A stretch of 64,000 nucleotides of DNA from Frankiaceae bacterium. Lineage in GTDB: Bacteria > Actinomycetota > Actinomycetes > Mycobacteriales > SCTD01. Positions within the stretch are counted from its first letter, which is position 1. The number at the start of each line of letters is the position of its first letter. Both the position numbers and the translations under genes were made by a program. The DNA lies in the NCBI GenBank assembly GCA_016650445.1, contig JAENVS010000022.1, positions 1-64,000 on the forward strand. Reading direction: 5' to 3'. The notes beneath the pieces were generated by a model. It did no database searches. It saw nothing but the letters and a program-made list of their open reading frames with translations, and had not been told where the DNA came from. This document shows, one piece after another, positions 17,126-27,278 of this stretch.

Positions 17126-19231
17126 TCAGGCCGGAACCGTGACCTCGCCGCTGCGGCTCAGCTTGTGCCAGGGCAGGTGCGCCCCGGACAGGGCGCTGAC
17201 GACGGACTGGATGACGACCAGGTAGATCAGCTGCCGGTAGAAGAACTGCTGCAGCGGCAGGGCCCAGAGGGGACGCAGGCTCTCCCCGTCCAAACGCAGG
17301 GCATACGCCGCAGCGGCGAGCTGCAGCGCCAGGTAGGACAGCCACACCAGGAGCACCTGGCGGGTCTCGCCGGTGAGGATGCCGTGCAGCGCGTAGATGT
17401 CGATGACGGGCGCGAGCACCGGTAGCAGCACCTGCGCGAAGAGCATGTACGGAAGGCCGAACCACCCCAGCCGACGACCCAAACCCGTGTCGCGCACGGC
17501 ACCGCGGTGCTTCCAGATGCACTGCAGGGTGCCGTACCCCCACCGCCAGCGCTGCCGCCACAGGTCGGTGAGGTTGCTCGGGGCCTCGGTCCACGCCCGA
17601 GCGCGCTCCTCGTGCACGACTTCGTAGCCGGCCCGCAGGATTCCCATGGTGATGTCGGTGTCCTCGGCGAGCGTGTCCGTGCTCAGCCCGCCGGCGGCGA
17701 GCACGGCGGAGCGCCGGAACGCCCCTGCCGCACCGGGCACGGTCGTGATGCACCTGAGCAGATCCAGGAGGCGCCGGTCGAGGTTGAAGCCGGCGACGTA
17801 CTCCAGGTGCTGCCAGCGGCCGAGCAGGCCGCGCCGGTTGCCGACCTTGGTGTTGCCGCTCACGGCGCCGACCCGCGGGTCGCGCAGCGGCTGCACCAGC
17901 TTGCGGATGGTGTCGGGCTCGAACACGGTGTCGCCGTCGAGCATGACGAGGATGTCGTTGCTGGACTCGCGGGTGCCGGTGCGCAGCGCCGCGGCCTTGC
18001 CCCCGTTGACCTGCCGGATGACGCGGACGTTGCGCAGTCCCATGGCATCGACGAGGTCGGCCGTGCCGTCGGTGGACCCGTCGTCGATGACAACCACCTC
18101 GAGCCCGGGGTAGTGGCTGGCGACCAGGGACTGCACCGACCGCTCGATGCCGACAGCCTCGTTGTACGCCGGAACGAGCACGCTGACGCCGGGCAGGAAC
18201 TCGTCACCGGCAAGTCGCGCGGACGACAACCGGACATGCCGCCGGGCCACCAGCATCGCGAGCAGCGTGCGGAGCACGGCGATCAGGGCGAACGGGATCA
18301 CCAGCCAACCGATCCCGGTCACGAAGACGTTCGAGATGCGCACCGCGGCGAGCAGGCTCGCGCCCTGCAGACGGGGAACCCCGTCGACCTTCGCGTCGCC
18401 GGCCGTCGAGGGAAGGCCGAGCCCACCCGACACCGTCGTGAACGTGAAGCCGGCGGCGCGATAGCTGCGGATGATCCCGGGCAGCGCCGCGACGGTCTCG
18501 GACCGGTCGCCTCCTCCGTCGTGGAGCAGGAGGACCACACCACGGGTGTCCGGTGGCGCGGCTGCCGCCTCGATCGCGTCGACTCCCGGCCGGCGCCAGT
18601 CGTCGGTGTCGCGGTCGGAGAGCACGACGACGTAGCCGGCCTCCGTCTCCGCCTCCAGCGCCCGCAGGTCGCGCGCGGTGAGCGCACCGGGCTTGGACGA
18701 GTACGGCGGTCGGAGCAGAGCGCTCGTCACGTGGGCGCTGCCGGCGAGGCCGAGCTGACCCAGCGAGAGCTCGAGGTTGCGGCGCCAGACGGGCACCGTG
18801 GACAGGTCGGCGTGCGACCACGTGTGGTTGCCCACCTCGTGCCCCTGCTCGAGCTCCTGGCGAACGACGTCGGCGTTGTACGCCGCGCGGGTGCCGACGA
18901 CGAAGAACGTCGCCGGCACGTGCTCGCGAGCCAGCACGCGCAGGATCTCGCGAGTCCAGCGCGGGTCCGGCCCGTCGTCGAAGGTCAGTGCCACGATCTT
19001 GTCGGGCAGGCCTCTGGACACCAGGCGGCCGTCTTCGCGGTAGACGATCGCGCCGTTGCCCGGCAGCTCCGCGCGTTGGGCGATCTGCCCCGTGCGGGTG
19101 CCCGTGCCGACACTCGTGCCGAGGCTCTGCAGGAGCAGCGCGACGAGGACCGCGAGCATCGTGATGGCCAGCAGGCCCCAGTGCGCCTTCGGGCGGCGGT
19201 GGCGGGCGTCGCTCGGGGTGCCGGCGCTCAC
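17126..19231 (-). CDS. Fused polysaccharide deacetylase / family 2 glycosyltransferase
   Basis: A 701-residue membrane protein with two catalytic modules. After an N-terminal membrane segment (about 18-38) comes a NodB deacetylase domain with TFDDGPDP (D85, D86) and the metal-binding NHTWSH (H136, H140). A second membrane region (about 310-345) leads to a processive GT2 domain with [31 protein letters not shown] and QRWRWG, then further membrane segments. This is the synthase architecture of hyaluronan/chitin-like polymers, with the deacetylase facing outward. It probably makes and deacetylates an extracellular amino-sugar polymer. It overlaps the next upstream gene by four bases. Confidence 0.9.
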   Translation of the reverse strand: MSAGTPSDARHRRPKAHWGLLAITMLAVLVALLLQSLGTSVGTGTRTGQIAQRAELPGNGAIVYREDGRLVSRGLPDKIVALTFDDGPDPRWTREILRVLAREHVPATFFVVGTRAAYNADVVRQELEQGHEVGNHTWSHADLSTVPVWRRNLELSLGQLGLAGSAHVTSALLRPPYSSKPGALTARDLRALEAETEAGYVVVLSDRDTDDWRRPGVDAIEAAAAPPDTRGVVLLLHDGGGDRSETVAALPGIIRSYRAAGFTFTTVSGGLGLPSTAGDAKVDGVPRLQGASLLAAVRISNVFVTGIGWLVIPFALIAVLRTLLAMLVARRHVRLSSARLAGDEFLPGVSVLVPAYNEAVGIERSVQSLVASHYPGLEVVVIDDGSTDGTADLVDAMGLRNVRVIRQVNGGKAAALRTGTRESSNDILVMLDGDTVFEPDTIRKLVQPLRDPRVGAVSGNTKVGNRRGLLGRWQHLEYVAGFNLDRRLLDLLRCITTVPGAAGAFRRSAVLAAGGLSTDTLAEDTDITMGILRAGYEVVHEERARAWTEAPSNLTDLWRQRWRWGYGTLQCIWKHRGAVRDTGLGRRLGWFGLPYMLFAQVLLPVLAPVIDIYALHGILTGETRQVLLVWLSYLALQLAAAAYALRLDGESLRPLWALPLQQFFYRQLIYLVVIQSVVSALSGAHLPWHKLSRSGEVTVPA

Positions 19232-19779
19232 GGCGACGGGGACGGCTCGGGTACGGGTCCCTTTGCGTGGCTGCTCTGCGGTGACGGCCGGGCTGTGCTC
19301 CTGGCGGGCGGCGTCTTGGTGGCCCTCGCACTCGGTGTCGCGCGCCCGGTCGCCGGGGTGCCGAACGCCGGCGTGGACGGCACTGCCGTGCTGCTCGGCG
19401 TCGCTGTCGGGCTCGGGATCGCCGACGCGTTGCCGGTGGCCCTGGGGCTCGCCCCCGGACCTGCGGTCGGTCGCGCGGACGGGCTCGACGCGTCGGGCGA
19501 CGGACTGCGCGACGGAAGCACCCGTGACGGCGTGCCGTCCTCACCGGTCGTTGCCCGGAGCGGGGCAGCGGCGGGACCGGGCAGCACCGGGCCGAGTCCC
19601 GGCACGGTCAGCCGCGACAGGCCGGGCGGACCCACGAGCGCGAGGGCCACCATGCCGACGTACGCGAGCATGAGCAGGCCGACGGCCACGAACACGCGGT
19701 GGATGACGCGGGCCCGCCGGCCGGAGGCGTCGACGAAGACCGGTCGCGCGGCAGCTGCCGGCGTCCCGTCCTGCTGCAC
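19228..19779 (-). CDS. Single-pass membrane protein with Ser/Thr/Pro-rich tail
   Basis: A 183-residue protein without recognisable family. A short cytoplasmic basic stretch precedes one membrane segment (about 30-53). The remaining 130 residues are Pro/Ser/Thr/Ala-rich low-complexity sequence, presumably extracytoplasmic and possibly glycosylated. It starts with GTG and overlaps the deacetylase-glycosyltransferase gene (GTGA), so it is probably an accessory subunit or a wall-spanning partner of that synthase. This role is inference from position only. Confidence 0.6.
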   Translation of the reverse strand: MQQDGTPAAAARPVFVDASGRRARVIHRVFVAVGLLMLAYVGMVALALVGPPGLSRLTVPGLGPVLPGPAAAPLRATTGEDGTPSRVLPSRSPSPDASSPSARPTAGPGASPRATGNASAIPSPTATPSSTAVPSTPAFGTPATGRATPSARATKTPPARSTARPSPQSSHAKGPVPEPSPSP

Positions 19780-19856
19780 GTCTGGTCCTCTCCCCCTGCC
19801 GCGGACTCGCCACCTGAGTTGTCGGGTGCAGCAGTCGCAGCGTTACGTCAGGGACG

Positions 19857-20906
19857 TCAGGCGATCGTGGCGGCGTTGGCCTCGTCGCCCGGGGTGAGCG
19901 GGTTCTCCGGCGTGACCGGGAAGTGACAGGCGCTGCGGTGGCCGATCTCACTTCCGGAGACCTGCGAGAGCGGCGGCTCCAGCTCGGCGCAGATGGTCTG
20001 GGCCCGCGGGCAACGGGTGCGGAACGGGCAGCCGGACGGCGGGTTGGCCGGGCTCGGCACGTCGCCGGTGAGTCGCAGCCGGGGCCTGGTGTCGCCCGTG
20101 ACGCTGTGATCGACCTCCGGCACGGCGGACAGCAGCGCGTGGGTGTACGGGTTGCGCGGGCGGCTGTAGAGGGTGCTGCGCTCGGCGATCTCCATGATCT
20201 TGCCGAGGTACATCACGGCGACGCGGTCGGACATGTGCCGGACGATCGCCAGGTCGTGCGCGATGAAGATGAAGGCGAGGTCGAGGTCGCGCTGCAGCTG
20301 CTGCAGCAGGTTGACCACCTGGGCCTGGATCGACACGTCGAGCGCCGACACCGGCTCGTCGGCGACGATCAGCTTCGGCTTCAGCGACAGCGCACGCGCG
20401 ATGCCGATGCGCTGTCGCTGACCACCGGAGAACTCGTGCGGGTAGCGGTTGTAGTGCTCCGGGTTGAGGCCCACCGTCTCGAGCAGCTCCTGCACCCGCC
20501 GCTTGCGCCCGCCGGGCGGGTCGATCCCCTGCACCTCCATGAACGACGACACGATCGAGCCGACCGTGTGGCGCGGGTTCAGCGAGGAGTACGGGTCCTG
20601 GAAGATCATCTGGATCTCGCCGCGGATCGGCCGGAGCTCCTTCACCGACAGGTGTGCGATGTCGCGGCCTTCGTAGAAAATCGCGCCCTTCGTCGGCTCG
20701 AGCAGCCTCGCCACCAGCCGGCCGGTTGTCGTCTTGCCGCAGCCCGACTCACCGACGAGGCCGAGGGTCTCGCCCGCGGCGACGGAGAACTCCAGACCGT
20801 CGACGGCCCGGACAGCACCCACCTGGCGCTGCAGGATCAAGCCGCTGCGGATCGGGAAGTGCTTGGTCAGCCCCTCGACGTGGAGCAGCGGCTCAGCGGT
20901 AGTCAC
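19857..20906 (-). CDS. Oligopeptide/dipeptide ABC transporter ATPase (OppF/DppF-like)
   Basis: A 349-residue ATPase of a peptide-type importer. Walker A is GESGCGKT (52-59), the Q loop [10 protein letters not shown], the signature [15 protein letters not shown] and Walker [12 protein letters not shown]. The C-terminal oligopeptide-transporter extension has the Cys pattern GCPFRTRC...C that binds an iron-sulfur cluster in some homologues. The GTG start overlaps the stop of the paired ATPase gene by four bases. It is the last gene of the C-A-B-D-F transporter operon. Confidence 0.93.
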   Translation of the reverse strand: MTTAEPLLHVEGLTKHFPIRSGLILQRQVGAVRAVDGLEFSVAAGETLGLVGESGCGKTTTGRLVARLLEPTKGAIFYEGRDIAHLSVKELRPIRGEIQMIFQDPYSSLNPRHTVGSIVSSFMEVQGIDPPGGRKRRVQELLETVGLNPEHYNRYPHEFSGGQRQRIGIARALSLKPKLIVADEPVSALDVSIQAQVVNLLQQLQRDLDLAFIFIAHDLAIVRHMSDRVAVMYLGKIMEIAERSTLYSRPRNPYTHALLSAVPEVDHSVTGDTRPRLRLTGDVPSPANPPSGCPFRTRCPRAQTICAELEPPLSQVSGSEIGHRSACHFPVTPENPLTPGDEANAATIA

Positions 20907-21955
20907 GAGCGCGAGCCTTCCCAGAGCGGCAGCAGGTCCTCGTCGACGATGCGGTTGCGGGTCTCCTCGTCGAGGTGGCACGCGAGCCCGCCACCCGGCA
21001 CGCCGGACGGTCGCAGGACCGGCCGCTCCGTGCGGCACCGGTCAGCCGCGACCCGCCATGAGTGGTCGCACCGCGGCTGGAACGGGCAGCCGGAAGGCAG
21101 GTCGATGAGGCTGGGCGGGGCGCCCCGGACCGGGACCAGCGGCACGTCGACGTCGCTGTTGAGCCGCGGGATCGACGACAGCAAGCCCCACGTGTAGGGC
21201 ATCTGCGGACGGGACAGCAGCGCGCGGACGTCACCCTTCTCCACGCAACGCCCGGCGTACATCACCAGCACGTCGTCTGCGACCTGCGAGATGACACCGA
21301 GGTCGTGCGTCACGAGGATGATGGCGCTGTTGAACTCGCTCTGCAGGTCGGCGAGCAGGTCGAGGATCTGCGCCTGCACCGTCACGTCCAGTGCGGTGGT
21401 CGGCTCGTCGGCTACCAGCAGGGACGGGTTGTTGGACAGCGCCATCGCGATCATCGCGCGCTGTCGCATGCCACCGGAGAACTCGTGCGGGTAGTTGTCG
21501 ACGCGACGGTCCGGCTGGGGAATGCCGACCCGGCCCAGCAGGTCAACCGCGCGCTTGCGCGCAGCTGCCTTCGAGCCGCCCGCATGACGGCGGTAGCCCT
21601 CGGCGATCTGGTTGCCGATCGTGTAGAACGGGCTGAGCGCGGTCAGCGGGTCCTGAAAGATCATGGCGATCTTCTCGCCGCGCATCTCGTTGAGCTCGCT
21701 CTCGCCCAGCGTCAGCAGGTCGGTGCCCTCGAGCCAGATCTGCCCGCTGATCTGCGTGCGGCGCGGGTCGTGCAGACCGAGCAGTGACAGGCCGGTGACC
21801 GTCTTGCCCGAGCCGGACTCGCCGACGATGCCGAGCGTCTTGCCACGCTGCAGGGTGAAAGACAGCCCGTCGACGGCATGGACCACGCCGTCGTCGGTCG
21901 GGAAGCGAACCTCGAGGTCGCGTACGTCGAGGAACGGCATGTTGGGCGCGGTCAC
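20903..21955 (-). CDS. Oligopeptide/dipeptide ABC transporter ATPase (OppD/DppD-like)
   Basis: A 350-residue ATPase paired with the downstream one. Walker A is [11 protein letters not shown], the Q loop [10 protein letters not shown], the signature [15 protein letters not shown] and Walker [12 protein letters not shown]. The Cys-containing C-terminal extension (CPFQPRC) is present. The GTG start is chosen because it overlaps the permease stop as GTGA, the pattern seen for its partner. An ATG five codons later is the alternative. Confidence 0.93.
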   Translation of the reverse strand: MTAPNMPFLDVRDLEVRFPTDDGVVHAVDGLSFTLQRGKTLGIVGESGSGKTVTGLSLLGLHDPRRTQISGQIWLEGTDLLTLGESELNEMRGEKIAMIFQDPLTALSPFYTIGNQIAEGYRRHAGGSKAAARKRAVDLLGRVGIPQPDRRVDNYPHEFSGGMRQRAMIAMALSNNPSLLVADEPTTALDVTVQAQILDLLADLQSEFNSAIILVTHDLGVISQVADDVLVMYAGRCVEKGDVRALLSRPQMPYTWGLLSSIPRLNSDVDVPLVPVRGAPPSLIDLPSGCPFQPRCDHSWRVAADRCRTERPVLRPSGVPGGGLACHLDEETRNRIVDEDLLPLWEGSRS

Positions 21956-22941
21956 GAGATACGCACCCGAGGATCGATGAGCGCGTAGGCGATGTCGACG
22001 ATGAGGTTGGCCGTCACAATGACCACCGCGGCGAGCAGGACGGTGGCCATGATCATCGGCAGGTCGGACGCGAACACCGACGTGATGGCGAGGCGCCCGA
22101 CGCCCTGGATGGAAAAGACGCTCTCGGTGATGATGGCCCCGCCGAGCAGACCTGCGAGGTCGAGGCCGAAGACCGTGACAACCGGGCTGATCGCCGCCCG
22201 GCCGGCGTGCTTGAGGTAGATCGACCGCGCCGACAGGCCGCGGGCGCGGCCAGTGCGGACGAAGTCCTCCTGCAGCGCCTCGATCATCGACGCGCGTGAC
22301 AGCCGCGCGTAGAGCGCCGCGCTCACGAACGCCAGGATGATCCAGGGCAGCAGAAGACCGGCGAACCACTGTCCGGGGTCCTCGGTGAGCGGCGTGTAGC
22401 CCGGCTGCGGCAGCCACTGCAGCTTGTCGACGAAGAACGCCCGCGCGACGATGCCGATGAAGTAGATCTGCAGCGACGCGCCGGTGAGCGACAAGCCGAT
22501 CGCGACCTTGTCGAAGGCCCGGCCGCGGTAGATCGCGGAGACCAAGCCGAGGGAGACGCCACCGAGCAGGAAGAGCAGCGCTGCGCCAAGGGCGAGGGAG
22601 AGCGTTGCTGGGAACCGGTCGAGGAACGTCTCCCACACCGGCTGGTGGTTGACGAACGAGTAGCCGAAGCACGGGGCGTCGCAGTGCACCTTGTCGCCGG
22701 TCTCGATGATGTCGCGGCCGACGACGATGCCCTTCATGTAGTCGCCGTACTGCACGACCAATGGCCGGTCGATACCGAGGTTGTGATGGATCTCGGCGAG
22801 CTTCTCGTTGGTGCAGATCTTGCCGCAGGACAGCCGGGCCGGGTCGCCGGGGACGACGAAGAACAGGAAGAAGGTCACGGCGCTGACGACGGCAAGAATG
22901 AGCACCGACGTTATCAGCCGGCGTACGACGAACCGGAGCAC
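21952..22941 (-). CDS. Peptide ABC transporter permease (OppB/DppB-like)
   Basis: A 329-residue inner-membrane permease. The first segment is RRLITSVLILAVVSAVTFFL, followed by the PGDPA motif typical of OppB/DppB, a periplasmic loop with several Cys, and the EAA loop around EALQEDFVRTGRARGLS. Six membrane segments are predicted. It starts with GTG after GGAGG. It follows the binding-protein gene across an 87-base gap that holds a strong hairpin. Confidence 0.93.
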   Translation of the reverse strand: MLRFVVRRLITSVLILAVVSAVTFFLFFVVPGDPARLSCGKICTNEKLAEIHHNLGIDRPLVVQYGDYMKGIVVGRDIIETGDKVHCDAPCFGYSFVNHQPVWETFLDRFPATLSLALGAALLFLLGGVSLGLVSAIYRGRAFDKVAIGLSLTGASLQIYFIGIVARAFFVDKLQWLPQPGYTPLTEDPGQWFAGLLLPWIILAFVSAALYARLSRASMIEALQEDFVRTGRARGLSARSIYLKHAGRAAISPVVTVFGLDLAGLLGGAIITESVFSIQGVGRLAITSVFASDLPMIMATVLLAAVVIVTANLIVDIAYALIDPRVRIS

Positions 22942-22974
22942 AACCCTCCTTCCTCACCAGCGGACAGCGGTCGA

Positions 22975-23020
22975 CCACGGCCGGCCCGCGCCATCAAAGA
23001 AAGCGGCGGGCCGGCCGTGG
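22975..23020 (-). terminator. Intra-operon hairpin between oppA-like and oppB-like genes
   Basis: Perfect 15-bp arms (22975-22989 and 23006-23020) with a 16-base loop, eight bases after the binding-protein stop. No T-run follows. Such hairpins commonly reduce read-through or stabilise the upstream mRNA, so the binding protein is made in excess of the permease and ATPases. Confidence 0.65.
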
Positions 23021-23028
23021 CCCGGGGA

Positions 23029-24804
23029 CTACTTCTTCAGATAGACGCCGTTCATGGACGGCTCACCGAGCACCTTGCTCAGGTAGACGCCGCCGACCTT
23101 CGGTCCGTAGACCTGGGTCGCCCGGTCGTAGATACGCGGGATGAAGGGGACCTTCTCCATGATCTTCTTGTCGAGCGCGGCCCAGTCCTTCGACGCCTGG
23201 ACAAGGTCGGTCTCGAGGGAGATGCGGTCCATCTCCTTGTTGATGTCAGGGTCGTTGAAGTGCTGGTAGTTCGGGTTGCCGTCGGCGATCTTGCGCCCGT
23301 CCATCGTGGGCGGGATGACGGTCGAACCGCTCGGCCAGTCAGCACCCCAGCCGCCGCCGTACAGGTCATAGGTGTTGTTGACCTTGCCGATGACGTCGTA
23401 GAAGTTCTTCCTGTCGATCGGCTTGGCGACGACCTTGAAGCCGCCCTTCTCCAGGCCTGCCTTCACAGCCACGGCCACCTGCTGACCCGTGGGCGTGTTG
23501 GAGTAGCCGTAGACGACCTGCATGCCGACCTTGCCCTTGGCCTTGAGGATCTCCATGGCCTTCTCGGGCTGTCCCTGCGGGTGGTCCTTCTGCCCGTAGA
23601 GGTCGAACGCCTCGTAGCCCGGGACCGTCGGCGACATGACCGTGCTGGCGAAGTCACCGACACTCTCGCCACCGGCGATCTGACGGTGCTGGAACGTCGG
23701 GTACGCGTACAGCAGCGCCTTGCGGATCTCGACGTCCGTGATGCGGGTGTTGTTGATGTTCGTGACGAGCACGAACGCCGTGTTGCCGACCAGCGTGCGC
23801 GCCTTGACCTCGGGCGTCTCGTTGATCTGCTTAAGCACCTCCGGTAGGGCCAACGTGCTCAACGACATCGCGGAGGCGTCCTCGCCGTTGGCTGCGATGA
23901 GCCGCTTGTTGAGGACGAGCGCCTCGCTACCGAACTCGAACGCGAAGGTGTCGACGTACTGGTGCCGCAGCGGGTCCGAGTCGGCGTCCCACGCGGGGTT
24001 CTTGACCAGCGTCATGTCCTTGTCGATGTGGTGCTCGGAGATCATGTACGGCCCCGTCGACTGCGGGTTGGTGTCGTACTTCTCCTTGGTGTCCTTGGCC
24101 TTCTGGACCGGGACCGTCGTCATCAGACCGCCGGCGAACGGCATGTCGGGGCGGGGCTGGTCGAAGAAGAAGGTGATCGTCTTCGCGGCGTCGTCGGCCT
24201 TGACCGACGTGTCGGGCAGCGACTTGCCCTTGTAGGGGCCCTCGTAGAAGTCGCGGAAGTTGCCGCTCTTGCCGGCGATCCACTCGTAGAGGTACGAGGG
24301 GCCCTCGGTGTAGGCCGCGTCGAACCCGCGCTCGACGCCGTACTTGATGTCGGACGCCTTGATGTCCGACCCGTCCTGGAACTTGACGTTGTCGCGCAGC
24401 GTGAACGTCCAGGTCTTGCCGCCGTCGCTCGTCTCACCGGTGTTGGTGGCGAGGTCACCGACGAGGGTGATCTTGCCGTCCTTCTCGATGTAGGACGTGA
24501 GCTGACGGTGGATCATCAGACCGACGTTCTGCAGGTTGTTGACGTAGATCCGGGCCGGGTCGAGGTGCGAGAAGTCGACATCCTCGAGCAGGTGCACCGT
24601 GCCGCCGGTCGTGTGACCGGGCACGTCATACGCCGGTCCCTTCGCGTCGTTGTCGACGGAGAAGGACAGCGCGGAGTCGCCGCTACCAGTCTTGCCATCG
24701 TCGGTCTTCGTTCCTCCGCCCGTGCTGCTTCCGCCGCACGCAGTCGCGGCGAGGGCTAGCAGCCCGCTCACCGCGACGAGTCGCACTCCCGTGCTCCGCC
24801 TCAT
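23029..24804 (-). CDS. Peptide ABC transporter substrate-binding lipoprotein (family 5)
   Basis: A 591-residue extracellular solute-binding protein. The signal peptide ends in a lipobox with the lipid Cys at 23, followed by a Gly/Ser/Thr linker. The family 5 signature is seen around FTLRDNVKFQDGSDIKASDI, with later segments such as NPAWDADSDPLRHQYVD and WGADWPSG. ATG with GAGAGG about eight bases upstream is the start; an upstream in-frame ATG has no such site. Ligands of the family include peptides, nickel and opines, so the substrate cannot be fixed here. Confidence 0.93.
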   Translation of the reverse strand: MRRSTGVRLVAVSGLLALAATACGGSSTGGGTKTDDGKTGSGDSALSFSVDNDAKGPAYDVPGHTTGGTVHLLEDVDFSHLDPARIYVNNLQNVGLMIHRQLTSYIEKDGKITLVGDLATNTGETSDGGKTWTFTLRDNVKFQDGSDIKASDIKYGVERGFDAAYTEGPSYLYEWIAGKSGNFRDFYEGPYKGKSLPDTSVKADDAAKTITFFFDQPRPDMPFAGGLMTTVPVQKAKDTKEKYDTNPQSTGPYMISEHHIDKDMTLVKNPAWDADSDPLRHQYVDTFAFEFGSEALVLNKRLIAANGEDASAMSLSTLALPEVLKQINETPEVKARTLVGNTAFVLVTNINNTRITDVEIRKALLYAYPTFQHRQIAGGESVGDFASTVMSPTVPGYEAFDLYGQKDHPQGQPEKAMEILKAKGKVGMQVVYGYSNTPTGQQVAVAVKAGLEKGGFKVVAKPIDRKNFYDVIGKVNNTYDLYGGGWGADWPSGSTVIPPTMDGRKIADGNPNYQHFNDPDINKEMDRISLETDLVQASKDWAALDKKIMEKVPFIPRIYDRATQVYGPKVGGVYLSKVLGEPSMNGVYLKK

Positions 24805-24867
24805 GTATCGACCTCTCGTGTTGTGGAGCTCACCGGCACAGGGTGCGCGCGGTGTTGTTGCCATTCA

Positions 24868-25881
24868 TCAGGTGCTCTTCGGGTCCAGGGCGTCACGCAC
24901 GGAATCGCCGAGCAGGTTGAAGCACAGGACAAGCACGAACAGGGCCAGGCCAGGGAAGATCATGTAGGAGAGGTCTTCCGTGTAGACCTGGGCACCGCGG
25001 TTGATCATCCGACCCCAGTCGGGGATCGGCTCGATGATGCCGACCCCGAGGAACGCCAGGGCGGCCTCGGTCGTGATCAGCGCCGGCAGCGTGAGCGAGA
25101 AGGTCACCAGGATCGGCGACCACAGGTTGGGCAGCAGCTCGTGACGGACGATCCGCCACGAGCTGGCGCCGGACATCCGAGCCGCGTCGACGAACTCGCG
25201 TTCGCGCAGCGACAGCACTTGTCCCCGGATCAGTCGGGCTTGGTAGACCCAGCCGAGCACGGACAAGATGAAGATGATCGAGCCGAACCGGAGCCAGACC
25301 GGCGTCTCCTCGTCGGGCTGGACGAAGACGTTCTCGACGACCGGGCTGAAGGCGATGATGAACAGCAGCCCCGGGAACGCGTAGACGATGTCCATGATGC
25401 GGCCGCCGACGGCGTCGACCCAGCCGCCGAGGTAGGCGGTCACGATCCCGTAGAGCACGCCGAACGTCGTCGTGAGCAGCGCGGCGCTGCCGGCGATGAA
25501 AAGTGACGTGCGGGCGCCGTACACGAGCTGCGTGAACACGTCGCGACCGAGACCCGGCTCGAGCCCGAGCCAGAAGTACTTGTTGATGCCGCCGTGCGGG
25601 CCGGTCGGGAAGCCGTAGTCGTCGAGCAGGCCGGGGGTGTCCTGGCCGTACGTGATGTAGGGGTTCTTCCCGTAGACCTTCGCGATGAGCGGCGCAAGGA
25701 TCGCGACGAGAATGAAGAACAGGACGACGTACGCCGACACCACGCCGACCCGGTCGCGGCGGAACCGGAGCCACGAGATCTGCGACGGGGAGCGACCGAG
25801 CGTGACCGCACCCGAAGCGGGTGTAGTCGTCTCAGGTCCAGGCGTCAGTAGCTGACTGATAGCTCCGCCTCTCCGCCGCAC
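24868..25881 (-). CDS. Peptide ABC transporter permease (OppC/DppC-like)
   Basis: A 337-residue permease with the N-terminal OppC motif (SWLRFRRDRVGVVSAYVVL), six membrane segments, a periplasmic loop containing the GLGRDVFTQLVYGARTSL signature and the EAA loop near SLREREFVDAARMSGAS. The GTG at the far end is the longest start. It is first in the operon, ahead of the binding protein, a less common order. The gap to the divergent yaaA gene is about 100 bases and should carry both promoters. Confidence 0.92.
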   Translation of the reverse strand: MRRRGGAISQLLTPGPETTTPASGAVTLGRSPSQISWLRFRRDRVGVVSAYVVLFFILVAILAPLIAKVYGKNPYITYGQDTPGLLDDYGFPTGPHGGINKYFWLGLEPGLGRDVFTQLVYGARTSLFIAGSAALLTTTFGVLYGIVTAYLGGWVDAVGGRIMDIVYAFPGLLFIIAFSPVVENVFVQPDEETPVWLRFGSIIFILSVLGWVYQARLIRGQVLSLREREFVDAARMSGASSWRIVRHELLPNLWSPILVTFSLTLPALITTEAALAFLGVGIIEPIPDWGRMINRGAQVYTEDLSYMIFPGLALFVLVLCFNLLGDSVRDALDPKST

Positions 25882-25971
25882 GCTCCGTGACGCGGGGAAC
25901 GCTACATAACAAGCCGCCGCTTGCGTGCATTTGGATTGTCACAGGCCGATAAAGGCTTGACAGCCGGTGGT

Positions 25972-25977
25972 TAGCCT
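25972..25977 (+). promoter_or_regulatory. Leaderless -10 of yaaA
   Basis: TAGCCT followed by six bases and the GTG start. No ribosome binding site is present, so transcription probably begins at the start codon. The same TAGCCT-N6-GTG layout precedes ffh. A TTGACA at 25957-25962 is too close to serve as a -35. Confidence 0.5.
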
Positions 25978-25983
25978 GTCGCG

Positions 25984-26775
25984 GTGCTGCTCCTGCTTCC
26001 ACCGTCGGAGTCCAAGGCCACCGGGGGCACCGGGGCACCACTCGACCTCGACAGCCTGTGCTTCCCGGCGCTGACGGGGACGCGGCGCCGGCTCGTGTCC
26101 GCGCTGGAGCGCGCTGCCCGCCGACAGCCGGATCAGCTCGCCGCCGCGCTGGGCCTGTCCGCCCGCGGGCGCCCGGAGGTCGCCCACAACGCGGTGCTCA
26201 GCACGGCGCCCACGCTGCCGGCGCTCGAGCTCTACACGGGTGTCCTGTACGAGGCGCTGGACCACGCGACGCTCCGCGGCGTCGCCCGGCGCCGGGCGAC
26301 GTCGTCGCTGGTCGTGGCGAGCGCGCTGTTCGGGTTGGTCCGCGCGCAAGACCGGCTGCCGGCGTACCGCCTGTCGGGCGCGACCGTCCTGCCCGGAGTC
26401 GGCGGTCTGCCCGCGGTCTGGCGACCGGTGCTCGAGCCAGAGCTCGCCCGGACCGGCTCGCTCGTCGTGGACCTGCGGTCATCGGCCTACGTGGCGCTGG
26501 CGCGGGTGCCGCATGCGGTCCAGGTCCGGGTGCTGCGGGACTGGGGGCCGTCGAAGCCGCGCACCGTCGTCAGCCACGACAACAAGTACACCAAGGGCCA
26601 TCTCGCCCGCGCTCTGTGCGTCCACGGAGCACGGAGCCTGGCCGATGTCGCGGAGGTGGGACGCACGGTCGCTGACCTCGTCGAGGTCGACGGCCGCCGC
26701 GTCGACCTGGTGCTGCGCGGGCTGGCGCGCGATCGGGTGGGCAGACCTCAGACGGTAGGTCCCGTCCTGGGCTAG
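25984..26775 (+). CDS. yaaA: YaaA/DUF328 peroxide-stress family protein
   Basis: A 263-residue protein of the YaaA family, which lowers intracellular iron damage during peroxide stress in Escherichia coli and binds DNA. The family opening LLLLPPSESK is clear, and the later ELYTGVLYEAL, SALFGLVRAQDRLPAYRLS, VDLRSSAY and HDNKYTKGHLAR blocks match. The gene uses a GTG start with a leaderless -10. It ends 11 bases before the thioesterase gene on the same strand. Confidence 0.9.
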   Translation: MLLLLPPSESKATGGTGAPLDLDSLCFPALTGTRRRLVSALERAARRQPDQLAAALGLSARGRPEVAHNAVLSTAPTLPALELYTGVLYEALDHATLRGVARRRATSSLVVASALFGLVRAQDRLPAYRLSGATVLPGVGGLPAVWRPVLEPELARTGSLVVDLRSSAYVALARVPHAVQVRVLRDWGPSKPRTVVSHDNKYTKGHLARALCVHGARSLADVAEVGRTVADLVEVDGRRVDLVLRGLARDRVGRPQTVGPVLG

Positions 26776-26778
26776 CGT
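26773..26778 (+). promoter_or_regulatory. Candidate leaderless -10 of the thioesterase gene
   Basis: TAGCGT, whose first three bases are the yaaA stop codon, lies eight bases before the GTG. No ribosome binding site is seen. The gene may also be co-transcribed with yaaA. Confidence 0.3.
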
Positions 26779-26786
26779 CCCCGCGC

Positions 26787-27278
26787 GTGGCAGGTCAGCC
26801 GAGAGTCCGCATCACCGACGAGGCGCTGGAGCTGTGGCGTACCAACGACGCCGTCGGCTTCCTGCGCGGCTGGACGACCGGTCTCGTCTCGCAGGGACCG
26901 CACACCGAGCACACGGGCAACCGCCTCGTCGAGGTGGTCGGCCCGGGCGAGGTCGTCATGGCATGGACGCCCGGCCAGCAGCTCGCCAACCTGTCGGGCA
27001 ACGTGCACGGCGGTTACCTCGCGCTGGTCTGCGACGAGGCCTGCGGTCTCGCCTCGGCCAGCACCGGTGAGCGCTTCATCCCGATGCTCACGCTGGACCT
27101 CGCCGTGACGTACGTGCGGCCGGCCGTCGTGGCTGCCGAGCACCGCGTCGAGGGGTCGGTCGTGCACACCGGGACGACCCGCCTCGTCACCGAGGCCCGG
27201 ATCTTCAACCCTGCGGGCAAGCTCGTCGCGACGGCCCGCGGCTCGTTCTTGCCCAACAAGCGCTTCACGCCCGGTTAG
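26787..27278 (+). CDS. PaaI-type hotdog thioesterase
   Basis: A 163-residue hotdog-fold protein of the PaaI/YigI acyl-CoA thioesterase group. The central helix motif NLSGNVHGGYLALVCDEACG and the following strand LTLDLAVTYVRPA are the family hallmarks. These enzymes hydrolyse aryl- or acyl-CoA esters. The GTG start is adopted because it is close to the yaaA stop and no other start covers the N-terminal helix. Its stop overlaps the convergent acetyltransferase stop by four bases. Confidence 0.86.
   Translation: MAGQPRVRITDEALELWRTNDAVGFLRGWTTGLVSQGPHTEHTGNRLVEVVGPGEVVMAWTPGQQLANLSGNVHGGYLALVCDEACGLASASTGERFIPMLTLDLAVTYVRPAVVAAEHRVEGSVVHTGTTRLVTEARIFNPAGKLVATARGSFLPNKRFTPG

Noticed and set aside
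25957-25977. TTGACA plus TAGCCT as a full -35/-10 promoter for yaaA
   Set aside because: The spacing is only nine bases, too short for a normal sigma-70 promoter; the -10 alone with leaderless start is more likely.
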